From NCBI RefSeq assembly GCF_001636315.1, contig NZ_KV440949.1, forward strand, positions 1,652,203 through 1,716,202: a stretch of 64,000 nt of DNA, written 5' to 3'. Below the pieces are notes generated by a model that was given only the letters and a program-made list of their open reading frames with translations, had not been told where the DNA came from and did not search any database. A program made the position numbers and the translations under genes. Shown here one piece after another: positions 15,732 to 24,848 of the stretch (the first letter of the stretch is position 1; each line of letters starts with the position of its first letter). The stretch is from Neobacillus mesonae (GTDB taxonomy: Bacteria; Bacillota; Bacilli; Bacillales; Cytobacillaceae).

Positions 15732-16733
15732 TCATCTAAATTTGATTTTTTGTCCAGGTCTAATCAAAGATAGCAACGGCAGATCCTCCGCCGTTACCTG
15801 GCCGATGACATTTACTCGTTCGTCAGCAGGTAAATCACACAAGGTAATTTGGATTTCTCCGCGGTAGCGGCCGTAGCGGTCGTTATCCATTGTGACGGAC
15901 CCTTTAACCCGCTTGACGGTATTATCAGCTGGAACCGGCTCACTTCTCCGAGTATCCATTAACCGCAGAACATCACGGGCAAAATCGGGCCGCAATCGGA
16001 ATTCCCCTTGCAGTTCACCATTAATCCGAAGCGGAATCACACGATCCTGGTCATAAGCAATTAGCTGTTCAAGCAGCCCTTCGCTTACTTCAGGGTCGCC
16101 GACATACACATCCACGACACCAGACCCATATAACTCAAGCGCAGCAGCAAATGGATCCGCGCCGCGATGCTTTTCCAACGTAGGCAGCCCTTCAAACAGC
16201 GGTCCGCGCTTCTCACCGTCACCGGGAATATAAGCCCAAACCGGGATGCCGAACCGTTTAAATAAACTATTCTGCTCAGCAAAAAACTCATCACTAAGTC
16301 CTGTCTCACACCGCGGATAAAAATTATGCCAGGCAATCAGCTGCTCAGGCTGAAGCCCGCCCTCAAGCAGCCGCAATAAATCCTCCTCGAATAGGATGCT
16401 GGCATTTAAAGCAAGCTTAAACTCCTTTGCCAAACCCAAAATCAACTCGTGGTCGAAAAAATCATCGAGCCGAAGTCCGTTTACACCTAACGACTTCAAA
16501 GAAAATAAGTTCTCTACTCCTAAATGAGCAGGTGTCCGCAGCGAAACATCTGCATACACTTCAATTCCTGCATCCTTCGCCGTCTTAAGCAGCTTTTTGG
16601 CACAAGCCGCCAATTCGCCGGATTCTTCCGGGATGTGAAGCGAGGTAAACGCCCGCTTCACACCATGACGGCCAGCAAACATAATCCGTTCTTCAGCCTT
16701 TGGGTCATTCAAGTAAAAGGAAATGCCGATCAA
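15732..16733 (-). CDS. mupG: 6-phospho-N-acetylmuramidase (MupG, GH170)
   Basis: A 333-residue protein of the former DUF871 family: an N-terminal TIM barrel (GISFYLNDPKAEERIMFAG, VYADVSLRTPAHLG, LRLDDFFD, NASILFE, WHNFYPRCETGLSD) and a small C-terminal beta domain (ITLCDLPADERVNVIGQV). In Staphylococcus aureus MupG cuts MurNAc-6P-GlcNAc, imported by MurP, into MurNAc-6P and GlcNAc in the cytoplasm. The start is TTG 16733, which overlaps the murP stop by four bases (TTGA), so translation is coupled to murP. It is the last gene of the operon. Confidence 0.9.
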   Translation of the reverse strand: MIGISFYLNDPKAEERIMFAGRHGVKRAFTSLHIPEESGELAACAKKLLKTAKDAGIEVYADVSLRTPAHLGVENLFSLKSLGVNGLRLDDFFDHELILGLAKEFKLALNASILFEEDLLRLLEGGLQPEQLIAWHNFYPRCETGLSDEFFAEQNSLFKRFGIPVWAYIPGDGEKRGPLFEGLPTLEKHRGADPFAAALELYGSGVVDVYVGDPEVSEGLLEQLIAYDQDRVIPLRINGELQGEFRLRPDFARDVLRLMDTRRSEPVPADNTVKRVKGSVTMDNDRYGRYRGEIQITLCDLPADERVNVIGQVTAEDLPLLSLIRPGQKIKFR

Positions 16734-18091
16734 TCAAATTCACCAGCCATCTCATCTTTAAAGCCAAACAGGTAAGTGAACAAGAAACCTGCTCCGTAGG
16801 CGATTAACACCCCGACAAGGTACAGGAGAACCTGACCTGGAACAACAATAAAGGCAAGCGGCAGACCGGAAACACCGATCGCAACAGTAGCAATATTAAA
16901 TGCTGCCTGGAACGCACCGCCGACACCGGCACCAAGACATGCGGTTAAGAATGGACGGCCAAGCGGAAGGGTAACCCCGAAAATCAACGGCTCGCCAATT
17001 CCCAAGATACCAGATGGAAGAGCACCGCCAATCGCATTTTTCAAACGCTTTTTCTTTGTTTTAAAATAAATCGCAAATGCAGCTCCGACCTGTCCTGCAC
17101 CGCCCATCGCCAGAATTGGCAGAAGCGGGTCATTGCCAATAGAGTTGATCAGCTCTAAGTGAATAGGCGTTAAACCTTGGTGCAAGCCGGTAACAACAAG
17201 CGGCAGGAAGGTTGCACCGAGAACAAAGCCAGCGACAACGCCACCCATATCAAGTACAGAGGTTAATCCTTTTGTAATCACATCTGAAATAAAACCACCA
17301 AGCGGCATAAAAACAAGATAAGTTACAATACCAGTAATCAATAAGGCAACCGTTGGGGTGATAATAATATCAAGTGCTTGCGGCACATAGCGACGTACTC
17401 TTTTTTCAACTAAAGCGATAAAAATAGCAGCAAACAGAACACCAATTAAACCACCGCGGCCAGGAAGCAATTCCATGCCGAAAAGCTTAATCCCCGCTGC
17501 CGCCGGGTTGATGATTAAAATACCAGCAAGGGCACCAAGTGCAGGCGATCCGCCGAATTCCTTTGCCGCGTTAATACCTACTAAGATACCGAGATAGCCA
17601 AACAGCCCGCCGCCGATAACGGTTAGAATCATCGCGATTTGCGAATCTGCCGCTAACCAGCCAGCCTGGATAACCGCCTTGGAAATACCAGTAATTAATC
17701 CGGAAGCGACAAGCGCCGGGATTAAAGGAATGAAAATGCTTGCAATTTTTCGTAAAAATAATTTGAACGGCGTCGCATTCTTTTTGTTAATTTCCGCTTT
17801 GTTTTCAGCTGCCTTTGCTTTCAAATCAATCCCGCCGGCAGCGTCTACTAATCTACCAAACTCTTCGGTCACGCGGTTTACTTTTCCAGGGCCAATAATA
17901 ATTTGCAGGGTTTCTTCCTCTACAAGGCCAAGGACTCCATCAATTTTCTTTAGTGCGGCTTTGTTCACCTGCGACTCATCGTTCGGTGTAACCCGAAGTC
18001 TTGTCATACAATGAGTGTAATTGGCAATGTTTTTAGCGCCGCCTAACTGCTCAAGAATCTTTTCCGCTAAAACTTTGTTCTCTCCAGCCAT
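16730..18091 (-). CDS. murP: PTS transporter EIIBC, N-acetylmuramic acid (MurP)
   Basis: A 453-residue membrane protein. The EIIB domain (1-90) has ANYTHCMTRLRV with the phosphorylated Cys near residue 28. A ten-helix EIIC domain from about 115 contains GIGEPLIFGVTLPLGRPF. It imports and phosphorylates MurNAc, or MurNAc-GlcNAc, at position 6. There is no EIIA domain, so EIIA must come from another PTS system, as known for MurP. It lies between murR and mupG. ATG 18091 has GAGGGG upstream. Confidence 0.92.
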   Translation of the reverse strand: MAGENKVLAEKILEQLGGAKNIANYTHCMTRLRVTPNDESQVNKAALKKIDGVLGLVEEETLQIIIGPGKVNRVTEEFGRLVDAAGGIDLKAKAAENKAEINKKNATPFKLFLRKIASIFIPLIPALVASGLITGISKAVIQAGWLAADSQIAMILTVIGGGLFGYLGILVGINAAKEFGGSPALGALAGILIINPAAAGIKLFGMELLPGRGGLIGVLFAAIFIALVEKRVRRYVPQALDIIITPTVALLITGIVTYLVFMPLGGFISDVITKGLTSVLDMGGVVAGFVLGATFLPLVVTGLHQGLTPIHLELINSIGNDPLLPILAMGGAGQVGAAFAIYFKTKKKRLKNAIGGALPSGILGIGEPLIFGVTLPLGRPFLTACLGAGVGGAFQAAFNIATVAIGVSGLPLAFIVVPGQVLLYLVGVLIAYGAGFLFTYLFGFKDEMAGEFD

Positions 18092-18167
18092 TGTTTTTCC
18101 CCTCTTCTCTGTTGTATTTTTTAAAAAAAGAGCACTTAAAAGGTTTTGGCATCACCTCCCAAAGCGT

Positions 18168-19022
18168 CTATTTTCCTTGCTTTAAAAACCGGATGGCTTC
18201 CCTTGTTTTATCAATATACTCAACGGTTTGCTCATATTCCGCCGTTGCAATCGCTAAAAATAAAATATCGATGATATATAGCTGAGCAAGCCGGGATGAG
18301 GTGGCCGCACTTCGAAATGGAGCTTCCCCAGAACTGGCGATAAACAGTTTGATATCGGCAAGAGATGATACTGAAGTCTGCCCGTATTTCGTTAAGCTGA
18401 TTGTTTTAACTCCCTGCTCTTTTGCCAATGCCATTACCTTAACAACTTCCGACGTCTCCCCGGAATAGGAAATTCCAAACACCACGTCATCTTTGCCGGC
18501 ATTGGCAATCAATGTTGCAACCAGATGGGCATCAGAGAAAGCGGTTGCCCCTTTATGAATTCGCAGCAGCTTTTGCTGTGCATCTATGGCGATGATATTG
18601 GAAGCGCCAATGCCAAAAAAGTGAACGTTTTTCGCTTGAAGCAAGGTTTGAACTGCTCGCTCCAATTCCCCATAGTTAATCATTTCTTCCGAATCCCGCA
18701 GGCTTTGAATACTGTTGCTTGTTGTCTTCTGAACAATGGAGTACAACGATTCCTCCGGCTCGATATCACGGTAGCCCTGTTCAACAGGTTTGACCAAATC
18801 GCCCGCAACTCTCACCTTTAAGTCCTGAAACCCGTTTAAGCCTAAAGATTTACAAAGCCTGATGACGGCGGCCCCGCTTGTATTCGCTTGGATGCCGATA
18901 TCATTGACAGTACTATTTAAAACCGATTGCGGGTTCTCGAGGATATATTCGGCAATTTTTCGTTCCGATGTTGGAAGCTGTTCGAGCATATTTTGAATCA
19001 TTTTTAGACCGCCTGCTGCCAT
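18168..19022 (-). CDS. murR: MurR/RpiR-family regulator of MurNAc salvage
   Basis: A 284-residue protein with an N-terminal RpiR helix-turn-helix (1-75: NDIGIQANTSGAAVIRLCKSLGLNGF) and a C-terminal SIS sugar-phosphate domain (from about 120: FFGIGASNIIAIDAQQKL and GISYSGETSEVVKVMALAKEQG). MurR-type proteins repress murQP and are released by MurNAc-6P. It is the second gene of the operon, 39 bp after murQ, and has a strong AAAGGAGGTG site before ATG 19022. Likely targets are the TGAAA-N5-TTTCA repeats at 20038 and 53349. Confidence 0.9.
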   Translation of the reverse strand: MAAGGLKMIQNMLEQLPTSERKIAEYILENPQSVLNSTVNDIGIQANTSGAAVIRLCKSLGLNGFQDLKVRVAGDLVKPVEQGYRDIEPEESLYSIVQKTTSNSIQSLRDSEEMINYGELERAVQTLLQAKNVHFFGIGASNIIAIDAQQKLLRIHKGATAFSDAHLVATLIANAGKDDVVFGISYSGETSEVVKVMALAKEQGVKTISLTKYGQTSVSSLADIKLFIASSGEAPFRSAATSSRLAQLYIIDILFLAIATAEYEQTVEYIDKTREAIRFLKQGK

Positions 19023-19061
19023 TCACAACACCTCCTTTAGTTTGAGACCCGTAGCTTGTTC

Positions 19062-19970
19062 TTATTTTTCAACAGCCTCAATCGCTTTTTTTACATTACC
19101 ATTCGTATCGGCTAATAACTTTTCCGCTACTAGCTTTGTTTTGCCTGTTTTAATCATGACAATCGCTGTTTTTGCTTGAAGGTCGGCGTTTTCTAATGCC
19201 TCCAAGGCCGTTTCATAGGTCACGCCGGTGATTTTTTGAATAATACCGATTGCCCGTTCCTTCAATTTTTCGTTGCTGACATGAACATCAACCATCAGAT
19301 TTTCATAGGCTTTACCAAGTAAAATCATGGACGAAGTGGAAATCATATTCAGCACCATTTTATGGGCCGTACCCGCTTTCAGCCTTGTGGAGCCGGTCAA
19401 CACCTCAGGTCCGACGATAACTTCAATGCGTTGATCGGCTTCTTTACTGATAGCTGCATCTTTGTTGCATGAAAGCGCAACTGTTTTTGCGCCAATGCTT
19501 CGGGCGTATTTCAGCGCGCCGATGACATATGGTGTCCGTCCGCTTGCCGCAATGCCAATGACCGTATCATCTTTTGTCAGGCCGATTTGTTTTAAATCTT
19601 CCACTCCAAGCTCTGGGCTGTCCTCGGCACCTTCCACTGCTTTTAAAAATGCTCCTGCTCCGCCGGCGATTAGCCCTTGGACCATTTCCGGGTCGGTACT
19701 GAAAGTTGGCGGGCATTCCACCGCATCAAGCACACCTAATCTGCCGCTTGTTCCGGCACCCATGTAAATTAGCCTGCCGCCTTTTTGAAACGATTGGAAT
19801 ACGAATTTTACCGTTGCTTCTATTTCCGGCAAGACCTCCTTAACAGCCAGTGCCACCTTTTGATCCTCTTCGTTCATGATTCTTAAGATTTCCATCGGCT
19901 CTGCTGTATCAATTTCCATCGACTGTTCGTTGCGCGATTCAGTCGTTAATAAACCAAGATTTTCTTTCAT
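19062..19970 (-). CDS. murQ: N-acetylmuramic acid 6-phosphate etherase
   Basis: A 302-residue SIS-domain enzyme that removes D-lactate from MurNAc-6P to give GlcNAc-6P. It shows the family starts [14 protein letters not shown] and [22 protein letters not shown], then [36 protein letters not shown] and [20 protein letters not shown]. The length is normal. ATG 19970 has AGGAGGA upstream. First gene of the murQ-murR-murP-mupG operon; its promoter region carries a cre site and inverted repeats. The product GlcNAc-6P is a substrate for a NagA deacetylase such as the one at 42286. Confidence 0.96.
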   Translation of the reverse strand: MKENLGLLTTESRNEQSMEIDTAEPMEILRIMNEEDQKVALAVKEVLPEIEATVKFVFQSFQKGGRLIYMGAGTSGRLGVLDAVECPPTFSTDPEMVQGLIAGGAGAFLKAVEGAEDSPELGVEDLKQIGLTKDDTVIGIAASGRTPYVIGALKYARSIGAKTVALSCNKDAAISKEADQRIEVIVGPEVLTGSTRLKAGTAHKMVLNMISTSSMILLGKAYENLMVDVHVSNEKLKERAIGIIQKITGVTYETALEALENADLQAKTAIVMIKTGKTKLVAEKLLADTNGNVKKAIEAVEK

Positions 19971-20000
19971 CAGCCTGTGTCCTCCTGTTAGTTTTCAGAG

Positions 20001-20016
20001 ATGTAAGCGATTACCT
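20001..20016. promoter_or_regulatory. cre site (CcpA) before murQ
   Basis: ATGTAAGCGATTACCT matches 15 of 16 positions of the Bacillus consensus WTGNAANCGNWWNCAW. It lies 31 bp upstream of murQ and suggests glucose repression of MurNAc salvage. Confidence 0.6.
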
Positions 20017-20037
20017 ATGTCTTTATTATATTCTTCT

Positions 20038-20075
20038 TGAAATATGATTTCAATATTTTTATGAAAATATTGAAA
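20038..20075. promoter_or_regulatory. Putative MurR operator before murQ
   Basis: TGAAATATGATTTCA (20038-20052) is a 6-3-6 inverted repeat. An overlapping larger one has arms TTTCAATATTTT (20048) and AAAATATTGAAA (ends 20075). The first is nearly identical to the repeat before amiE-nagZ-namZ at 53349. Confidence 0.6.
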
Positions 20076-20090
20076 TGTTATTTTAAAATA

Positions 20091-20954
20091 TTATAACAGG
20101 AGGTATTTTCTTATGGCCTTTGCGACTCCTGCTTCATTATTGGTATCGGTGACAGCATTGGCGGTTTGTTTTACCTCTTCCGGTGCATTGCCCATCACAA
20201 TCCCAAACCCTGCCGTTTCAAGCATTAGCGAGTCATTAAAGTTATCGCCAATCGCTGCCGTTTGTGATATTGGAATACCAAGCAGCTGGGTAACTTTTAT
20301 TAGCGCAGATGCCTTTGAAATTCCGCTCGGTGTAATTTCCAGATTGCGAAAACCAAAACTGCTGCTAATTTCAAGCTCAGACTCGAGACCTGCAAAGCGA
20401 GTAGAAAAATCTTGGAGCTTCTCTCCTTTATCAAATACCGCTATTTTGGTGATGGTAGGCTGCTTTTCCTTTATATATTGATAGAAATGATCAATGACTT
20501 TAACCTCGCATTTTTTCCGCAAACCTTCACACGTTTCCCTCTTCCCGCCGGATTTTTCTAATAACGGAATATTATTTTCAATCCAGTTTTGATTCCATTC
20601 ATTGACGGCTGGAACCAATAATGTATCTCTTTCGTAAAACTGGGCATAGAGCCCGGCCGCCTCACATAGTTCCCAAAAGGTTAATAGCGTATCATGCTGA
20701 AACACAGATTGCTCATGGATTTCCCCATGTTGATCGAGAATCACTGCCCCATTGTAGGCGATGATTGGGGCTCCATCTATTCCAATCGTCTCGGCGACCC
20801 ATCTGGTCGACATCGGCGAACGGCCGCTGGAGATTACCACCTTGCCGCCTTTTTCTCGGTATTCATGAATAGCTTCTATTGTTTCCGCTTGAATCTCTTT
20901 TTCATCCGTAAATAATGTGCCATCAAGATCGACAGCCAATAATGGATACTTCAA
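20091..20954 (-). CDS. Cof-type HAD-IIB phosphatase
   Basis: A HAD hydrolase with LLAVDLDGTLFTDEK near the N terminus (nucleophile Asp), VISSGRSPMS, ITPSGISKASALIKV and AIGDNFNDSLMLETAGFGIVMGNA, all standard Cof-family motifs with a C2 cap. The start is placed at TTG 20954 (287 residues) because AAAGGAGAGG lies just upstream of it. The ATG at 20975 would put that binding site inside the gene. Likely a sugar-phosphate phosphatase; the substrate is unknown. It ends 121 bp before the murQ start and may read through into murQ. Confidence 0.88.
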   Translation of the reverse strand: MKYPLLAVDLDGTLFTDEKEIQAETIEAIHEYREKGGKVVISSGRSPMSTRWVAETIGIDGAPIIAYNGAVILDQHGEIHEQSVFQHDTLLTFWELCEAAGLYAQFYERDTLLVPAVNEWNQNWIENNIPLLEKSGGKRETCEGLRKKCEVKVIDHFYQYIKEKQPTITKIAVFDKGEKLQDFSTRFAGLESELEISSSFGFRNLEITPSGISKASALIKVTQLLGIPISQTAAIGDNFNDSLMLETAGFGIVMGNAPEEVKQTANAVTDTNNEAGVAKAIRKYLLL

Positions 20955-21058
20955 ATCTTCCCTCTCCTTTGTCATCTTTTTTTAATCCGATTATATTTTT
21001 TCTAAATTCAAATTTCAAAGATAGTATTCCCTATTTGTTTGTTGGTTTCGATATAATT

Positions 21059-21142
21059 GGTGTCAGGCACCAAGAAAAGCGGAAGCGCCTGGGTTAGGCG
21101 CTGGAGCTGGACATGTGAATTTTTCACATGGTGCCTGACACC
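21059..21142. repeat. Composite repeat: GGTGTCAGGCACC arms flanking a second repeat
   Basis: GGTGTCAGGCACC (21059) and GGTGCCTGACACC (ending 21142) are inverted arms. Between them sits AAAAGCGGAAGCGCCTGGG...GCGCTGGAGCTGGACA, which resembles a separate interspersed repeat that I recall from Bacillus and Geobacillus genomes. The right arm runs straight into the AAAGGAGG ribosome binding site of the CdaR gene. Confidence 0.7.
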
Positions 21143-21158
21143 AAAGGAGGTGCGCCGT

Positions 21159-22250
21159 ATGCTATTGCCTGAGCTGGCGGAGAAAATTGTCAGGGAAGTT
21201 CGGAAATTAATTGATGAAGAGATTATTGTTGTGAATACGGAGGGTGTGATTATTGCCAGTACTCGTCTGGAGCGGGTTGGGGCTTTTCATGAAGGGGCGT
21301 TGATTGCTGCGGCAGGGAAACGGAAGCTTGTGATTAGTGAAGGTGATACCTCCCGCTTGAAGGGCGTGAAGGCTGGAATCAACCTGCCAATCTTTTTTCA
21401 GCAGGAAGTCATCGGGGTGATCGGGATTACTGGCAACCCGGAAACGGTCACACCGTTTGCGGAAATTCTCCGCAAAATGACTGAGCTTCTGATCAGCGAG
21501 AACTACTATGCCGAGCAGTTTGACTGGCATTCACGGGCAATGGAGACATTTGTGATGGAATGGATTCAGTCAAAGGAGATTAGTGATACTTTGCAGGAAC
21601 GGGCGCGGATGCTGGGGGTTGATTTGGAACGGGGACGGAAAGCGGTAATTGTTGAATTTATCGGTAATGATCCTTTGTCGCGGGATGTTTGGGCCGCTAT
21701 TTTTCAATCCCTTTCGAAACATAAAAATGATGTTGCCGCCAGATCCGGAAATGAACGGGTAATTTGGTTATTGGATGGTTCCGAGAGTGGAGATGTAAAG
21801 AAGCGGCTGGAGCAGTTTTTACAATTTTTAATAGTAAGCTTCGGAATTACGGCGGCAGCCGGTGTTGGGCAGCAGTTTGCGGCACGGGAGGTGTACCGTT
21901 CATATGGGCAGGCCGAACGGGCATTGAAAATTGCCAAACGCAACGGAATGATTGTTTTTGATAAAGAGTTAACACTGGAAATGATTAGCGGTGAGATAAG
22001 CACTGCAGTGAAATCAGAATTCATCGAGCGGACGATTGGACCAATTTTGCTGGAAAAAGAATTGCTGGAGACGATGCAGGAATTGTTCCGGCAAAATCAT
22101 TCATTGAAAAAGTCGGCGGAGAGCCTGCATATTCATATTAATACGCTGCATTATCGGTTAAAAAAAGTGGAAGATCTAACTGGCTTGAACCCGGGCAGCA
22201 TTCATGATTTGCTTTGTTTATATATGGCGGTTTTGTTTTTGGAGGAGTGA
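21159..22250 (+). CDS. CdaR-family (sugar diacid recognition) transcription regulator
   Basis: Start ATG 21159 follows AAAGGAGGTG; an earlier frame from 21057 would run through the repeat element. The 363-residue protein has an N-terminal diacid recognition domain (LPELAEKIVREVRKLIDEEI, then GVKAGINLPIFFQQEVIGVIG), a GGDEF-like middle region, and a C-terminal PucR-type HTH (FRQNHSLKKSAESLHIHINT, LHYRLKKVEDLTGLNP). Such regulators activate glycolate, glycerate or glucarate genes. The nearby glcD-glcF operon is the obvious target; the Bacillus arrangement ysfB-ysfC-ysfD is equivalent. An inverted repeat GAGTGAA/TTCACTC spans its stop codon. Confidence 0.88.
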   Translation: MLLPELAEKIVREVRKLIDEEIIVVNTEGVIIASTRLERVGAFHEGALIAAAGKRKLVISEGDTSRLKGVKAGINLPIFFQQEVIGVIGITGNPETVTPFAEILRKMTELLISENYYAEQFDWHSRAMETFVMEWIQSKEISDTLQERARMLGVDLERGRKAVIVEFIGNDPLSRDVWAAIFQSLSKHKNDVAARSGNERVIWLLDGSESGDVKKRLEQFLQFLIVSFGITAAAGVGQQFAAREVYRSYGQAERALKIAKRNGMIVFDKELTLEMISGEISTAVKSEFIERTIGPILLEKELLETMQELFRQNHSLKKSAESLHIHINTLHYRLKKVEDLTGLNPGSIHDLLCLYMAVLFLEE

Positions 22251-22498
22251 ACGGCGCTGTATTCACTCACCTGTTTGACGGTATAACCAGCAGCTAATGA
22301 GTGAAGAGTTAGCACAATTCTTGCTAGGGTTGCGTTTTTTCGCAGACATCCATTATTAAAATAAAATATTTCAATCCTGTGATAAATATTAAAAAAGAAT
22401 GCATAAAGTTTCCTTTTCACAAAATTTACTTTATAATGCGCACTAGATAATTTTTTATAGGAAAAATTATACTTCTAGCTTAAGGAAGGTAATCGATT

Positions 22499-23266
22499 AT
22501 GAAAAAAATGATGTTTATACTACTAACCGGTCTAATGGCAGTTGTTTTGGCAGCATGCGGAGGAAATGAAAAAAGTAAAGAAGCGAAAAATGATGATAAA
22601 GCAAAAACAGCGGAAACCGATCAGCAGAAGGAACCGCAAAAAAAGATGAGTGAAATGCAAAAGAACTTAGAAGCGCAGCAAATAGATGAAAACAAAACTG
22701 TAGCCATTGTGAATGATAAAAAAATTTTAGGAAGCGACTATAATAGCGTTTTAGCATCTATACAAGGACAAATGCAGCAAATGGGACAAGATCCGACTTC
22801 CAAAGAAGGCGCAGAGCAAGCGAAAAACCAATCAATTGACAGCTTAGTCGGACAAACCCTTCTTCTTCAGGAGGCAGATAAAAAAGGCTATAAAGCTTCA
22901 GAGGCAGCTATTAAGAAGCAGCTGGACGAAATGAAAAAGCAGTTTAAAACAGAAAAGGAATTCCAAGCCGCTCTTAAAAAATTCGGAATGGACGTTAAAA
23001 CACTTGAAACCCAAATAGCTGACGATATCAAACTTAAACAGTATGTTGAGAAAGAAGTGCCGGCTGCTAAAGTAACCGATGAAGAAATTCAAAAAACGTA
23101 TGATCAATATGCGGAACAGGGAAAGAGTACTGGAAAAGAAGTTCCAAAGCTAGAAGAAGTAAAACCGCAAATCGAACAATCTCTTCAGCAGCAAAAGCAA
23201 CAGGAAAAACTCGCTCTGCAGGTAGAAGAGTTAAAGAAAAATGCAAAAATTGATATTAAGATCTAG
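22499..23266 (+). CDS. SurA-N-terminal-domain lipoprotein (putative chaperone)
   Basis: A 255-residue lipoprotein: signal peptide with lipobox LAAC near residue 20, then a charged Lys/Glu/Gln linker and a SurA_N-like helical domain (VAIVNDKKILGSDYNSVLASI, SLVGQTLLLQEADKKGYKAS, AALKKFGMDVKTLETQI). The segment between the SurA-like halves is too short for a PPIase domain, so it is more likely a holdase for exported proteins than a PrsA-type isomerase. ATG 22499 has AAGGAAGG upstream. It stands alone between cdaR and glcD and has its own terminator. Confidence 0.82.
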   Translation: MKKMMFILLTGLMAVVLAACGGNEKSKEAKNDDKAKTAETDQQKEPQKKMSEMQKNLEAQQIDENKTVAIVNDKKILGSDYNSVLASIQGQMQQMGQDPTSKEGAEQAKNQSIDSLVGQTLLLQEADKKGYKASEAAIKKQLDEMKKQFKTEKEFQAALKKFGMDVKTLETQIADDIKLKQYVEKEVPAAKVTDEEIQKTYDQYAEQGKSTGKEVPKLEEVKPQIEQSLQQQKQQEKLALQVEELKKNAKIDIKI

Positions 23267-23372
23267 AACTCGAAGTTAAAGTATTGTTGCATGGTGGTCA
23301 GCTTATTTAGCACTGTATAAAAAACTAAATTTATAAATATTTTAACCTCATTTTTTGTATATTCATCCATAG

Positions 23373-23394
23373 CAGGCGCCCGCCTGTTTTTTTT
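23373..23394 (+). terminator. Intrinsic terminator before glcD
   Basis: CAGGCG and CGCCTG form a short GC-rich stem followed by eight T, about 110 bp after the lipoprotein stop. Confidence 0.75.
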
Positions 23395-23435
23395 ATACTT
23401 AAAATAGCTATTAATCTATGGATGGGGGAAATAGG

Positions 23436-24848
23436 ATGCTCTCACATGAAGTAAAAGAAAAGCTGATTGCGATCGTAACGAAAAATAATTTTGAGGACTC
23501 GAAAACAGAGCGGCTTGTCTATTCTTATGATGCGACGCCAAATTTTCAGTCGCTTCCGGATGCAGTCATCAGCCCGCGAAATACGCAAGAAGTTGCGGAA
23601 GTTTTAAAGGTTTGCAATGAATATAAGATACCAATCGTGCCGCGCGGTTCGGGCACCAACCTTTGTGCCGGTACTTGCCCGACAGAGGGTGGAATTGTTC
23701 TTCTTTTTAAACACATGAACAAAATCCTGGAGATTGATGAGGAAAACTTGACTGTTACCGTCCAGCCGGGCGTGATTACCCTTGATATGACCAACGCCGT
23801 TGAGGAGCGGGGATTGTTTTATCCGCCCGACCCTAGCTCGATGAAAATCTCGACTATTGGCGGCAATATCAATGAAAATTCCGGCGGGTTGCGCGGACTG
23901 AAATATGGAGTTACCCGCGACTACGTGATTGCGCTAGAGGTTGTGATGCCGAATGGGGATATCATGAGAACTGGCGGCAAGCTTGCCAAGGATGTAGCCG
24001 GCTACGATTTAACCCGGCTGATGGTCGGCTCAGAAGGAACGCTTGGCATCATCACGGAAGCCACCTTAAAGCTGATTCCGATGCCGGAAACGAAAAAAAC
24101 GATGCTGGCGCTGTATCAAGATCTATCAGCCGCGGCCCGGTCGGTTTCGAAAATCATTGCGAATAAAATCATTCCAGCCACGCTCGAATTTTTAGACCAG
24201 CCGACATTAAAAGTGGTCGAGGATTTTGCGCAAATTGGGCTCCCGACAGATGTTCAGGCAGTTTTGTTAATCGAACAGGATGGTCCAGCAGAAGTGGTGG
24301 AACGGGATCTGAAAAAAATGGCGGAGATGTGCCGTGTGGAGCAAGCTGTTTCAATTCAGCTAGCAGCATCTGAAGAAGAAGCGGAAGCATTGCGTACTGC
24401 CCGCCGCGCCGCGTTATCGGCGATTGCCCGCTTAAAGCCGACGACCATTTTAGAGGATGCCACAGTGCCAAGATCGGAAATTGCCAATATGGTGCAGGCA
24501 ATTAATGAAATCGCTGACAAATACAAGCTTGATATTTGTACCTTTGGCCATGCCGGAGATGGAAATCTCCATCCAACCTGTGCAACCGATGCCCGCAATC
24601 ATGAAGAGATGGAGCGGGTGGAAAAAGCCTTTGCGGAGATTTTTGAAAAAGCAATTGACTTAGGCGGCACGATTACCGGCGAACACGGTGTCGGCGCGAT
24701 GAAAGCGCCGTACCTTGAATGGAAGCTGAAAAAGGAAGGAATCGCTGTGATGAAGGCGATTAAGCTTGCCCTAGATCCAAATAACATTCTGAACCCGGGG
24801 AAAGTTTTTGCCAAAGACAGTAGGAAGCGCGTGGTGGTGAAAAGATGA
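23436..24848 (+). CDS. glcD: Glycolate oxidase, FAD-linked subunit
   Basis: A 470-residue FAD-dependent oxidoreductase that oxidises glycolate or D-lactate. It shows the PCMH FAD-binding segment IVPRGSGTNLCAGTCPTEGG, the PPDPSS motif and GGNINENSGGLRGLKYG, and a C-terminal domain with HAGDGNLHPT and GTITGEHGVGAMKAPYLEWK. ATG 23436 is chosen over 23418 because GGGGGAAATAGG lies between them. The stop overlaps glcF by four bases (ATGA), so the two subunits are coupled. It is probably controlled by the CdaR protein at 21159. Confidence 0.93.
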   Translation: MLSHEVKEKLIAIVTKNNFEDSKTERLVYSYDATPNFQSLPDAVISPRNTQEVAEVLKVCNEYKIPIVPRGSGTNLCAGTCPTEGGIVLLFKHMNKILEIDEENLTVTVQPGVITLDMTNAVEERGLFYPPDPSSMKISTIGGNINENSGGLRGLKYGVTRDYVIALEVVMPNGDIMRTGGKLAKDVAGYDLTRLMVGSEGTLGIITEATLKLIPMPETKKTMLALYQDLSAAARSVSKIIANKIIPATLEFLDQPTLKVVEDFAQIGLPTDVQAVLLIEQDGPAEVVERDLKKMAEMCRVEQAVSIQLAASEEEAEALRTARRAALSAIARLKPTTILEDATVPRSEIANMVQAINEIADKYKLDICTFGHAGDGNLHPTCATDARNHEEMERVEKAFAEIFEKAIDLGGTITGEHGVGAMKAPYLEWKLKKEGIAVMKAIKLALDPNNILNPGKVFAKDSRKRVVVKR